Assembly (NCBI RefSeq): GCF_013170705.1
Contig: NZ_CP033334.1
Location: 4,999,501 to 5,063,500, forward strand
DNA from: Mesorhizobium loti
GTDB lineage: Bacteria; Pseudomonadota; Alphaproteobacteria; Rhizobiales; Rhizobiaceae
Direction of reading: 5' to 3'
Length of the DNA: 64,000 bases
Shown here: in pieces, positions 8,434 through 15,936 of the stretch
How positions within the stretch are numbered: position 1 is the first letter of the stretch
Layout: each line of letters begins with the position of its first letter
Program-made: the position numbers and the translations under genes
The notes under the pieces: generated by a model
Seen by the model: the letters and a program-made list of their open reading frames with translations, nothing else
Told to the model about the DNA's origin: nothing
The model's database searches: none

Positions 8434-9056
8434 GACGCTCGCTCCCGTGCGGCGTGTTCCAGCTGGGCGATGGCGAGCACTGTCGGCTTAAGCTCTGACG
8501 GCGCGTTGTCATAATCGCGCCCGTAACGCCCGGCGAGACGAGCTAGCAGTGCCCGAGGTACCGATCGCCAATTCGATGGTTCCGTGTTCCGGCGATTGCC
8601 ATCCAAACATTTGAGTGCGGCGCCAGCAGGAAGCGGACCATGGGCCTCTTCCCATCGGAGAACATGCACGAGCCGCCATCGCGATGACAGCGGAATGCCC
8701 TCATGAACCTTGCGCTCAATGTAGCCATCCTTGTTGATGCGCTCGGTGCCGATAGGTTTGTATTTGGCCGCTGCCGCGCCAGTCATGCAGCCTTTTTTGA
8801 ATTGCGTCTCTGTGGCCCTGCCACGCGCGGGATGTGGCTTTCCCTTGTTGAATGGGATCTGGCCTTTTACGAAGCAGCCGTTCCTGCCAGTCGACCAACC
8901 CTTGCGGTAGCAGAGCGCCTTAATCTGATCGAGCGTGACCTCATCGCGGCCGAACTGCTCCACAAACGCGGCATGCAGATCACGCCGGCTGAATGCCTGT
9001 CGCCATTCCAGGAAGGACAGCTCCTCGTCGCTATAGCGGATTTGCCGGCCCTTCAT
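8430..9056 (-). CDS. HNH-type phage protein, single N-terminal module (paralogue of neighbour)
   Basis: 208 residues. It has the same layout as the downstream neighbour but only one copy of the N-terminal module (residues ~9-59, ending LCYRKGWSTGRNG). Then follow the FVKGQIPFNKGK and TQFKKGCMTG linker motifs and the HNH-like domain (LVHVLRWEEAHGPLP, then LKCLDGNRRNTEPSNW). The C-terminal tails of both proteins match closely (GRDYDNAP.ELKPTVLAIAQLEH against RRDYDRAPAALKPTIMAIAKLEH). Start ATG shares bases with the upstream stop (ATGA). Probably a homing-type or packaging-associated nuclease, or a DNA-binding derivative; catalytic residues look incomplete. Confidence 0.8.
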   Translation of the reverse strand: MKGRQIRYSDEELSFLEWRQAFSRRDLHAAFVEQFGRDEVTLDQIKALCYRKGWSTGRNGCFVKGQIPFNKGKPHPARGRATETQFKKGCMTGAAAAKYKPIGTERINKDGYIERKVHEGIPLSSRWRLVHVLRWEEAHGPLPAGAALKCLDGNRRNTEPSNWRSVPRALLARLAGRYGRDYDNAPSELKPTVLAIAQLEHAARERAS

Positions 9057-9304
9057 TTGCTATCGATCTCCTTCGGCGCGGAGAGCATCGGGAGGTCCTT
9101 CCGGAAACGGTCGCCATGATTTGCCACCAGCGTCGCTGCCTGGATGCCGAGGCGAGCATTGTCGACGATCATGTCGGCAACCTTGACCATTGCGTCGGTG
9201 CGTTGCACCTCCGCTTCCAGCTCCTCTTTGGTCAGACCTTCTGCGGATAGCCGCTCGATCTGTGCGAAAAGGTGATCGTTGAGGTCCGTGATGCGGTTTT
9301 TCAT
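9053..9304 (-). CDS. Small phage protein, function unknown
   Basis: 83 residues starting MKNRITDLNDHLFAQIERL; the ATG overlaps the upstream stop as ATGA, which decides the start over a more upstream ATG. It is helical and charged, with a coiled-coil-like first half (LSAEGLTKEELEAEVQRTDAMVKVADMI, positions ~20-48) and no cysteines. Similar short proteins occur in rhizobial prophage early regions, but I do not recognise a function. Confidence 0.75.
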   Translation of the reverse strand: MKNRITDLNDHLFAQIERLSAEGLTKEELEAEVQRTDAMVKVADMIVDNARLGIQAATLVANHGDRFRKDLPMLSAPKEIDSK

Positions 9305-9870
9305 CTCTGCTCCTTCAGCCATGCGGCGAAATCAGTGCGCAGCGCTTTCCACGCCTCGCTGGCCCGTCCGCCTTCGTTGATCTCTTTTCGGGAGGTGACG
9401 CCGAGGATCGAGCGCACCTTCTGTGCCGCGCGGTCGTCGGTCAGCGGGCGTTCCAGTCCGTGCCGTTCCTCCAGAAACACCTTGAAGGCCGGCTCCTGGC
9501 ACTTCATGCCGCACTCGGCGGCGTAGTTTTTCGGTTCGCTGGCCGCCGGCTCACCCTTGGCGGTGTTGCGCCGTGGCGGCTCGCCCCTCAGCGCGCGAAT
9601 GGTGCCGAACGCCTCGTCCAGCAGCCGCAACAGGAAGCGCACCGTGTCGGGCGCATTGCAGACGAAGGCGATCTCGTCGGGCGTCGCGGCATCGAAGCGC
9701 AACAGCACGAACAGCTCGCCCATCTCGCCGCGAGCCTCGATGAAGGCGCCGCCCTCGCCATGCACGCGCGTCCAGTCGGCCGGCGCGATGTCGGCCATGG
9801 CCGTGCGGATGGCGCGCAGCTTCGCGGCATCGGCAAGGCGCCGGTCGGAGATCGCGGCCGGGGCGTTCAT
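9301..9870 (-). CDS. Phage protein of unknown function
   Basis: 189 residues from the ATG at 9870, which overlaps the upstream stop by 4 nt. The N-terminal half (RRLADAAKLRAIRTAMADIAP, then FIEARGEMGELFVLLRFDA) resembles a small alpha/beta domain. Around residue 90 the chain becomes polar, and the C-terminal ~75 residues (AAECGMKCQEPAFKVFLEE..., SILGVTSRKEINE) form a separate helical domain with two cysteines. It could be two fused small modules. No recognised family; early phage gene by position. Confidence 0.75.
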   Translation of the reverse strand: MNAPAAISDRRLADAAKLRAIRTAMADIAPADWTRVHGEGGAFIEARGEMGELFVLLRFDAATPDEIAFVCNAPDTVRFLLRLLDEAFGTIRALRGEPPRRNTAKGEPAASEPKNYAAECGMKCQEPAFKVFLEERHGLERPLTDDRAAQKVRSILGVTSRKEINEGGRASEAWKALRTDFAAWLKEQR

Positions 9871-10166
9871 GGCATGCGTCCATGCCGGCACATCGCCCGG
9901 CGAAGTCCGTTTGCCGCGTTCTCCAGCGATTTGCGCGCCGCGATCTCGCCCGGTCCATACTTTGCCTGCGCCAGGCGGTCGGCGGCGCTGGCCACCACGC
10001 GGCAGGCTTTCATGATGTCGCGATCAGCCTCGCCTGCCTTGGCCCTGGTCGCCGGCAGCGTCTCGGCCGCGATGCGCTCGACCTCCGCCATCAGCATTTC
10101 GCGAACGACCGGCGCCAGCTTGCGAGCCAATTGGCCCTCGATCTGGGTTTCGACGCGCGCCGTCAT
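9867..10166 (-). CDS. Small helical phage protein, function unknown
   Basis: 99 residues, almost wholly helical and Ala/Arg-rich (EGQLARKLAPVVREMLMAEVERIAAETL; later EIAARKSLENAANGLRRAM). It starts at an ATG that overlaps the upstream stop by 4 nt and ends the same way, so it belongs to the coupled early gene chain. No motif recognised. Confidence 0.7.
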   Translation of the reverse strand: MTARVETQIEGQLARKLAPVVREMLMAEVERIAAETLPATRAKAGEADRDIMKACRVVASAADRLAQAKYGPGEIAARKSLENAANGLRRAMCRHGRMP

Positions 10167-10456
10167 GCGTCACCTGCCGCGAATTCGGCGAGGGCGATGC
10201 GGAACCTGTCTACGACGTCGACGAGATCCGAACGCGGCAGGCCATTGCCGTCACGGACCGCTAGCAACAACGCCACACGAACGGCCATGAACTTGACGCC
10301 GGTTTCGAAATCTCCCCTGCGACAGGCGGCTTCAATCACCGTGTGATACTTAAGCGCCACGGAATCCGGCATGCGCAGCAGCGCATCTGCGCGGACGCGG
10401 TCGTCTTCACCGGCTTCGTGCAGTTGGCGCAAGATCGGCAGCATGGTATCGCTCAT
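10163..10456 (-). CDS. Small phage protein, function unknown
   Basis: 97 residues, helical, with an IEAACRRGDFETGVKFMAVRVALLLAVRDG core (residues ~41-70). Both ends overlap the neighbouring genes by ATGA, so translation is probably coupled. No known family recognised. Context suggests an early phage accessory function. Confidence 0.7.
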   Translation of the reverse strand: MSDTMLPILRQLHEAGEDDRVRADALLRMPDSVALKYHTVIEAACRRGDFETGVKFMAVRVALLLAVRDGNGLPRSDLVDVVDRFRIALAEFAAGDA

Positions 10457-10878
10457 GCGCGAACTCCTGTTTCAGTGCTTTTCCCGTGAAACAGCCGGCA
10501 GCGCCTTGGGCGCTTTCGCGGCGGTGGCGCGCCAAGCGGCGGCCGATAGAACGATCGAGCATCGAGCCCGGCCCAGTCGCAGATGGCGAACACTTTGCCA
10601 GCGGCGATGTCTTGGCCGGCCATGACGCGCGACAGGTCAGGCGAGGTCACGCCGATCTCGTCAGCCAGTGCGCGCCAGCCGCGCCCGTCATATTCGAGCA
10701 TCGGCCGCAGCTTCCGTCCAAGCGCGGCGGTATCGAAGGCAGCGAGCGTGCCGGAACGGATTGGGCGACCGCCGTCCCGCGCGCGCAATTCCTCGACGCG
10801 ATCGTCCATTCGCATGCGCCGTTCCAGCGCCTTGCGCAGGCGCGCCATGGCGCGAAGTATCGAGGCGTCGTTTATCAT
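10453..10878 (-). CDS. Cro/C1-type helix-turn-helix phage regulator (probable)
   Basis: 141 residues. A helix-turn-helix lies at about residues 67-110 (GWRALADEIGVTSPDLSRVMAGQD, then KVFAICDWAGLDARSFYRP). It fits the layout in which a small XRE domain is preceded by a basic helical N terminus (RKALERRMRMDDRVEELRARD). It is the first gene of the coupled minus-strand chain 5.8-10.9 kb and starts 71 bp from the divergent plus-strand membrane gene, so it may control one or both. The regulatory target is inferred only from position. Confidence 0.72.
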   Translation of the reverse strand: MINDASILRAMARLRKALERRMRMDDRVEELRARDGGRPIRSGTLAAFDTAALGRKLRPMLEYDGRGWRALADEIGVTSPDLSRVMAGQDIAAGKVFAICDWAGLDARSFYRPPLGAPPPRKRPRRCRLFHGKSTETGVRA

Positions 10879-10949
10879 GCCGCCTCCTCAAGCCGGAGGT
10901 CTTGGCAATTGCCGCTCGAATTACCTATGCTGCGTGTGTGGGGGGCAAC

Positions 10950-11939
10950 ATGAATAAATTCGATGAGATGCTGCGACGTGACGACCTGTGGTTTCAGGTT
11001 GCAATAACCGTTGCTGTATTGGTCTTCTTCAGCGTCGGGATAGGCACATTGATCGCCCTTTTCGCGGGCAGCACTGCATCGATCAGCGACCGGATCGACA
11101 TCGTTTATAAACTTGGACTGATTGGAGCCGGCCTTATCACTTTCTGCACCGTCGTTTGGCGGGGTCTGCTCGCCACCCAGCAGGTCGACGCGCAGCGGAA
11201 ACAAATTGAGAAGCTCAGCAGTCAAATTGCCATGACGGAAGAGAGCAACCTCGCCGCACTTCTGCAAAAGGGAGCGGAACTCATTTCCGATGATAGCAAA
11301 CCGGGCTATGTAAGCGCCGGCATTGCAACTCTGCGAGCGGTTCTTACATCGCCGAATCCGAAGTTTGCTGTTGAAGCCATGGACCTCATTGCGGACTTCA
11401 TCCAAGCAAATTATCGACACAGCCAAGCGGGGGTGGGGTACGAATCTGCGTCTGCAGCTCTTCTCGCGGGAGAAAGGCTGGGAAGAATATCTGACCGAAC
11501 ACTGGTTTTCGAAGCTCCCGCGGACGAGTCCGGCGACATGACTTATTGGGTGCCAGTCCATGGGGTAGCAGGAGTGGCGTACTTCGGAGGTGACATCATT
11601 GGCTATGATTTTCGTGTCGCTGCGCCTGTCAAGGCGCGCTTTCACCACGTTAGAATCTACGGTGACGATGTAGTTGTCACTCCACGCCACGCCGGATGCA
11701 CGTTCGAACGCTGCCGGATTGTCGCCATCCAAGATGACAACGCATTTGAGAGAAATACTTTTAAGGATTGCGACTTTTCCAACGCAAAACTCAACGTGTC
11801 GCGGGTGGCTATCACCGACTTGAGGCTCCAGGGGAACTACTTCTCCCCAGACAAACCGCCCTATTCCCCTCATGATATTGACTGGCTGTTGATGCTGGAG
11901 ACAGCTCCAAGGTCCGACGTCGACGAGATTCCGTTTTAG
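10950..11939 (+). CDS. Two-TM membrane protein with pentapeptide-like C terminus; candidate moron
   Basis: 329 residues from ATG 10950, preceded by a G-rich stretch; upstream in-frame sequence belongs to the divergent regulator. Residues ~14-37 (VAITVAVLVFFSVGIGTLIAL) and ~52-70 (LGLIGAGLITFCTVVW) are membrane helices, followed by a coiled coil (QQVDAQRKQIEKLSSQIAMTEE, trimmed here). The ~200-310 region has right-handed-helix-like repeats (GCTFERCRIVAI, ERNTFKDCDFSNAKLNVS). It is the only plus-strand gene within ~11 kb of minus-strand genes and reads less GC-rich than its neighbours. A superinfection-exclusion or other defence role is a hypothesis. Confidence 0.75.
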   Translation: MNKFDEMLRRDDLWFQVAITVAVLVFFSVGIGTLIALFAGSTASISDRIDIVYKLGLIGAGLITFCTVVWRGLLATQQVDAQRKQIEKLSSQIAMTEESNLAALLQKGAELISDDSKPGYVSAGIATLRAVLTSPNPKFAVEAMDLIADFIQANYRHSQAGVGYESASAALLAGERLGRISDRTLVFEAPADESGDMTYWVPVHGVAGVAYFGGDIIGYDFRVAAPVKARFHHVRIYGDDVVVTPRHAGCTFERCRIVAIQDDNAFERNTFKDCDFSNAKLNVSRVAITDLRLQGNYFSPDKPPYSPHDIDWLLMLETAPRSDVDEIPF

Positions 11940-11944
11940 GTGCC

Positions 11945-13339
11945 TCATGCCGGCACCGCCTTTCGGGCGCCCCGCTTGCGCAAAGGCGCGTGGTCCTGCT
12001 CCGCAGAGACAGGTTTGCCGCCACCACGCTTGCGACCGCCAGTAAAGCCGGGCGATGCGGGACGCTGGCGGTCCTCCACATCATCGCCCCTACTAGCCGG
12101 ATCGCCGGAGGCGGCAGCTATCGCGCCGTTCACCCCCTCCCCGGTGTTCGCTACGGGATTCGATTCATAGCCCCACGCATTCCAGCCGGGCCGCGCCTCG
12201 CGGGCGTTCAATTCGATCTTGGGTGTGTTCGGCCAGTGCTTTTCGATCCACTCGGCGAAGACCGCCGGCTTGGCCGAGTGACGGCCGACATCGGCCTCGA
12301 CCGCCATATCGTCGGACCAGCTATCGAGCTGGTCGCCCATCGCAGGAGCGACGGGTTTTCCGCGCGTGGCAATGAGCAGGATTTCGTGCTTGCCACGCGC
12401 CCAATAGCCGGTGCCGATCCGGTTCTTCAGCCACGCCCAATGCGAGATGTAGCGCGCGTGCGCCTTGTTCGGCGCCAGGAAGCCTGTGTTCGGATCGCGC
12501 TCGATCCAGGCGAAGCCCCATGCGTCCAGCACGCAGATCGCCTCGATCAGCATGGGCACCGTGGCCCACATGAACAGCACGCAATCCTTGGCGGCAATGG
12601 CACCGACGTCGCGGCGCATGAGCGTCAGGAGATCGCTGGTCGGATAGTGGTTGTCCGCCGCCCGGTCCATGCCGGTTTCCAGTGAATACGGATCGAACTT
12701 CCATTCCGGGTCGGCATAGATGACGCCGTATTTCTTGGCGGGCAGTTCCTTGTACCCGGCGGCAAGAGCGACTTCGCGCAGCGCGCGGCGCTCCTTTTTC
12801 GCGGCCTGGTCTTCGCTGCGCAGCGTCTTGACGGCAGGCGCTATGGCACGCTTCAGCGCGGTGCGCGTCGGCTCGTCACCGCTGGCCAGGATATCGTCCA
12901 GAGCCTCGCGCACGATCGCCGGGTTCCTGGCGATGGCGGCGCGCATCTGGCGAGCTTCGTGAATGTCTTTGCGGTTGAGGCCGATCTCGGCCGTCGTCGC
13001 CTTATTGTTCCGCTCTGGAACATTTACCGGTTTGCCGCGCTTGGCGACCTCGCCGCGCTCCTGCGCGGCATCGTATTCGTCGGCGAGCCGACGCTTGGCC
13101 TGGCTTTCGATCTCAAGCGCGTCGGCCTGCACGCGATAGGTAGCGGCGACCAGTTCATCATGCGCGGCCTTTGCCTTATGCAAGCGCGCCGCGCGCTTGG
13201 CCATGTCATAGACGGCGCCTGCCTTGTCATGCGCGTCGAGCACTTCCGCCGCCGTCGTCGCGCGCGAAAGCGCCGCCGCCGCCTCTTTGACGAGAGACGG
13301 CAGCGGCTTGGCCGCAACTATGGCGACAGCCTTCGGCAT
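11945..13339 (-). CDS. MT-A70-family N6-adenine methyltransferase with N-terminal helical domain
   Basis: 464 residues. Residues ~1-195 are a long helical region with a ParB/KorB-like tail (ATTAEIGLNRKDIHEARQMR, IVREALDDILASGD). From ~200 comes an MT-A70-type methyltransferase: YGVIYADPEWKF (catalytic DPPW replaced by DPEW, residues 210-213), then CVLFMWATVPML and HWAWLKNRIGTGYWARGKHEILLIATRG. It ends in a basic, low-complexity tail. Such phage enzymes methylate adenine, often to evade restriction. The second Pro to Glu change in the motif may alter activity. Its ATG overlaps the DUF2303 stop (TGATG). Confidence 0.88.
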   Translation of the reverse strand: MPKAVAIVAAKPLPSLVKEAAAALSRATTAAEVLDAHDKAGAVYDMAKRAARLHKAKAAHDELVAATYRVQADALEIESQAKRRLADEYDAAQERGEVAKRGKPVNVPERNNKATTAEIGLNRKDIHEARQMRAAIARNPAIVREALDDILASGDEPTRTALKRAIAPAVKTLRSEDQAAKKERRALREVALAAGYKELPAKKYGVIYADPEWKFDPYSLETGMDRAADNHYPTSDLLTLMRRDVGAIAAKDCVLFMWATVPMLIEAICVLDAWGFAWIERDPNTGFLAPNKAHARYISHWAWLKNRIGTGYWARGKHEILLIATRGKPVAPAMGDQLDSWSDDMAVEADVGRHSAKPAVFAEWIEKHWPNTPKIELNAREARPGWNAWGYESNPVANTGEGVNGAIAAASGDPASRGDDVEDRQRPASPGFTGGRKRGGGKPVSAEQDHAPLRKRGARKAVPA

Positions 13340-14262
13340 CAGGCTTCCGGCGCGCCTTCGAAGGCCGGCAGGCCGGTTTCGTTGGAGGCCTGCTTCAGGT
13401 CATGGCCGACCTGTTCGCGCAGATAGAACTCCCAGCGGTAGAGCTGATAGAACCACAGCACCTTGCCGCCGGCCACGCGGTAGCGGAGCCGGGCTGGAAT
13501 GCGGACGGCGTCACCGTCGATGAAAGCCGGGACCGACACCATGAACACGCCGGGCACCACGATCGCCTCGCCCTTGGCGTTCTGGTGTTCCTCGGAAAAC
13601 TCGACGACACGTTCGCCGGTCTGCAGGCGGATGCCCTGCTTGGCGCGGGCGGCGACGAACACTTCAAGGTGGCGCGACAGTGCGACCACTTCAGAAGGCG
13701 TCGCCATCTTCTCGTTGAACAGTCGTTCGTATTCGCTGACCTCGCCCACGGTAGGCGCCGACAGTTCCGCCGCATGCTCCTCGAGGAAGGCCGCGAAGAT
13801 ATCCTGTTCCATCGGCTTGGCGTTCGCCGCCACCCAGGCCTTGAATTCCTCGGTCAGCGGGAAAGCATAGACAATGCGATGCGAGCGATTGCGCGCCGGC
13901 ACGCCTTCCTTGTCATAGTCGAGAACGGCGGTCAGCTTCGGATCGGGCCAGACGGTCTTGCCGAACAGCACGGAATCCTGATCCTTGTGCCGGTCCACCA
14001 GCGCGATGAAACTGGACAGCGTCTCGACCGTGGCAGTGCCCTTGCGGCGATCGGGGGTGAGGCGGAATTCGTCGACCAGCGCCTTGACCGACTTGAAGGT
14101 CTGCGACTTGCGGTCGAAGGCAACCGGCACGCCGGCAGGCAGTCCGGCGGACAGTCCGGCCGTGTCGATCTGCAGGATGGTCGCTTCCGCCGCCTCGGTG
14201 GCGAGCTTGCTGACCAGGTCGATGCCATGGGCATCGAGCGGCGCTTCGGAGGGATTGGGCAT
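13339..14262 (-). CDS. DUF2303-family phage protein
   Basis: 307 residues. The layout and stretches such as SFIALVDRHKDQDSVLF, LTAVLDYDKEG, HRIVYAFPLTEEFKAW and the C-terminal FYQLYRWEFYLREQVGHDL (trimmed) match the DUF2303 (YfdQ-like) family, common in prophage early regions and of unknown function. Full family length; no truncation seen. It sits between the small 14295-14660 gene and the methyltransferase, sharing bases with the latter's start. A DNA-metabolism role is often assumed from context only. Confidence 0.87.
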   Translation of the reverse strand: MPNPSEAPLDAHGIDLVSKLATEAAEATILQIDTAGLSAGLPAGVPVAFDRKSQTFKSVKALVDEFRLTPDRRKGTATVETLSSFIALVDRHKDQDSVLFGKTVWPDPKLTAVLDYDKEGVPARNRSHRIVYAFPLTEEFKAWVAANAKPMEQDIFAAFLEEHAAELSAPTVGEVSEYERLFNEKMATPSEVVALSRHLEVFVAARAKQGIRLQTGERVVEFSEEHQNAKGEAIVVPGVFMVSVPAFIDGDAVRIPARLRYRVAGGKVLWFYQLYRWEFYLREQVGHDLKQASNETGLPAFEGAPEA

Positions 14263-14294
14263 GAGAAATTCCTTTCAGGGTTCGGTTTGAAAGA

Positions 14295-14660
14295 TCAGGA
14301 CGCCGCGACTTCCTCGTCGTCGTCTTCATCCTCGCGCTGCGAGGTCGCCGCGCGCGGCGCGCGGAACATGTCGATCTGGTTTGGGTGCTCGACCGAAAGC
14401 TGGCCGTCGATCGTCCAGAACGGGGTTTTCATGAACTTGACGGTGTCGGGCAGTTTCGACTTGGCGTCGGCCTTGATGTCGATGCGGCCAAGCTCGTAAT
14501 CGAGCGTGATCTTGACGATGATCTCGGCCTTGCACTTGTCGGCCGGGCATTCCTCGACCGCCAGGATGGCTTCATTCAGAAGCTTGTCGCAGTGGCGCGA
14601 GAAATCGCCACGCGACAGCAGTCCAAGCATTTCACGGAAGGTGCGGAGCACACGGCTCAT
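14295..14660 (-). CDS. Small phage protein, function unknown
   Basis: 121 residues. The first two thirds look like a compact alpha/beta domain (MLGLLSRGDFSRHCDKLLNEAI, IIVKITLDYELGRIDIKAD); the end is a very acidic tail (EDEDDDEEV). It always seems to sit beside DUF2303 genes in rhizobial prophages as far as I recall. Start overlaps the stop of the next upstream gene by 4 nt. No function assignable. Confidence 0.72.
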   Translation of the reverse strand: MSRVLRTFREMLGLLSRGDFSRHCDKLLNEAILAVEECPADKCKAEIIVKITLDYELGRIDIKADAKSKLPDTVKFMKTPFWTIDGQLSVEHPNQIDMFRAPRAATSQREDEDDDEEVAAS

Positions 14661-14854
14661 GGTCCAGTCCTTTCAGGATCGAGGGAAAGTTGCTCTTCGG
14701 CCTTCAGCCGCTCACGCACGCGGTTGCCGATATATTCGACGTCATTGGCCAGGCTGCGCGCCTGGCCGTCATCGTCATCGCCGCGCATGATTTTCGACAG
14801 GAAGTCGAGCGTCACCGACGCCACGCCGAGGCGGTCCTTGAGCGGCAGGCTCAT
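14657..14854 (-). CDS. Small phage protein, function unknown
   Basis: 65 residues, helical and charged (LGVASVTLDFLSKIMRGDDDDG, then SLANDVEYIGNRVRERLKAEEQ). Both ends overlap neighbours by ATGA. No motif recognised; part of the coupled early gene set. Confidence 0.65.
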   Translation of the reverse strand: MSLPLKDRLGVASVTLDFLSKIMRGDDDDGQARSLANDVEYIGNRVRERLKAEEQLSLDPERTGP

Positions 14855-15309
14855 GCGTCACCCGCCGTCTCGCCGGGAACGCGATAGATCGCCGGGCGCA
14901 GGCCCGACGACGGGGCGACAACCTCGATAGTGCTGGCGCCGATGAGCTGTTCGATCAGGCGCTCGACGTGGGTGGTGCCGACATCGGATGCGAGGTTCTT
15001 CAGCGACCGCTGCACCAGGCCGTTGCGGGCATGCGTCGAAAGCGAAAACCAGACGTTCGCAGCCTGGATCGTCACGCCGTGCCGCTTGGCGAAGGCCGGC
15101 GCGTCGAAGCGCTCGGGCACAGTCGCCGCGACCGGAGCCGCTTCGAGGATAGTTTCGAAATGCCGCTGCACGAAGCTGTTGACGCTCATGCCGGCCTTGC
15201 GCGCGGCGGCCTCGATCTTGAGGTTCGTCAGCCGATCGCACTTGACCGAGAAGCGGTAAAAACTGTCAGCGCGTTCTTCCGGGTCGCGCCGGGCGAGGCT
15301 GGCCATCAT
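14851..15309 (-). CDS. Phage protein with ribbon-helix-helix-like N terminus
   Basis: 152 residues from ATG 15309 (GTG at 15312 also possible; GGGAGGCGAG lies upstream). Residues ~14-50 (SFYRFSVKCDRLTNLKIEAAARKAGMSVNSFVQRHF, trimmed in thought to its key part AGMSVNSFVQRHFE) fit a ribbon-helix-helix pattern: a beta strand, then two helices. The rest (FAKRHGVTIQAANVWFSLSTHARNG) resembles a second DNA-reading helix pair. A DNA-binding role is likely; the target is unknown. The start shares one base with the stop of the regulator gene upstream. Confidence 0.68.
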   Translation of the reverse strand: MMASLARRDPEERADSFYRFSVKCDRLTNLKIEAAARKAGMSVNSFVQRHFETILEAAPVAATVPERFDAPAFAKRHGVTIQAANVWFSLSTHARNGLVQRSLKNLASDVGTTHVERLIEQLIGASTIEVVAPSSGLRPAIYRVPGETAGDA

Positions 15310-15794
15310 CACTCGCCTCCCACCACCTTCAGCCCGCCGGCCGCGCGGGCGCCGGCCAGCACCTTGCGGTATTCGGCGGCGGCGTTCTGCAGCTTGGCCA
15401 GCGCGCGGTCGATCTGGGCGCTTTCGGCGGGCGTCAGCTTGCCGTCGGCGAAGGCAATCGCGCCCTCGGTCATCACGTCGCCCATGCTCACAACTGCCTC
15501 GGCATGCGCCGTCATCACGCTGCCATTGGCGGCGACCGCCTCGACTTCCGCCACGCTGCGCCCGCGCGCCTGGGTGATCGCTTCGCTCATGTCGAAGCGG
15601 CCGGTTTCCTCCTCGAGCGCGAAGATGGCGTCGAGCGGCATCAGTTCCGAACTGTCGGAATTGGCCCAGCGCCCGACGGTCGACTTGCCGTAGGAGCAGA
15701 CGGCGGCGGCGCGCTCGATGCCGCCGGCGGCGGCGATCAGGTCGCGCTGCTTGGCCTTGAGCAGGAAGTGGCGGGCATTGGCATTCGGAACCAT
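15309..15794 (-). CDS. HTH phage regulator (CII-like position)
   Basis: 161 residues from ATG 15794, which has GGGGAGG five bases upstream; two earlier in-frame ATGs lack such a site. Residues ~17-50 (RDLIAAAGGIERAAAVCSYGKSTVGRWANS) form a helix-turn-helix with GKSTVGRW as recognition helix. A C-terminal helical half (AEVEAVAANGSVMTAHAEAVVSM) follows. Just upstream, at 15835-15879, lie two perfect TTTCCCG-N3-CGGGAAA palindromes, so self-regulation is plausible. It is the second DNA-binding gene after the Cro-like protein on this strand. Confidence 0.75.
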   Translation of the reverse strand: MVPNANARHFLLKAKQRDLIAAAGGIERAAAVCSYGKSTVGRWANSDSSELMPLDAIFALEEETGRFDMSEAITQARGRSVAEVEAVAANGSVMTAHAEAVVSMGDVMTEGAIAFADGKLTPAESAQIDRALAKLQNAAAEYRKVLAGARAAGGLKVVGGE

Positions 15795-15834
15795 CTTGGC
15801 CTCCCCAATCATCTTCAAAATTCGACGCAAAAGG

Positions 15835-15879
15835 TTTCCCGCGCCGGGAAATCCCGGCGTCGTTTCCCGTGGCGGGAAA
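15835..15879. promoter_or_regulatory. Twin 17-bp palindromic operators TTTCCCG-N3-CGGGAAA
   Basis: Two perfect palindromes, TTTCCCGCGCCGGGAAA at 15835-15851 and TTTCCCGTGGCGGGAAA at 15863-15879, lie 28 bp apart centre to centre. They are 41-85 bp upstream of the regulator ATG at 15794. Between them the inner arms make a further near-palindrome (GCCGGGAAATCCCGGC at 15843-15858). Only the 3-bp spacer differs between copies, as expected for an operator under selection. The binding protein is not identified; the adjacent HTH regulator is the best candidate. Confidence 0.7.
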
Positions 15880-15936
15880 GGTTTTTCGGAGTCAGAAAGC
15901 GGGCGTCACGTCATGGAGGCCCGCAAGCAGATGCAC

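Noticed and set aside
10875..11948. 357-codon minus-strand frame opposite the pentapeptide-like gene
   Set aside because: No signal or domain; the plus strand has membrane helices and a sensible fold.
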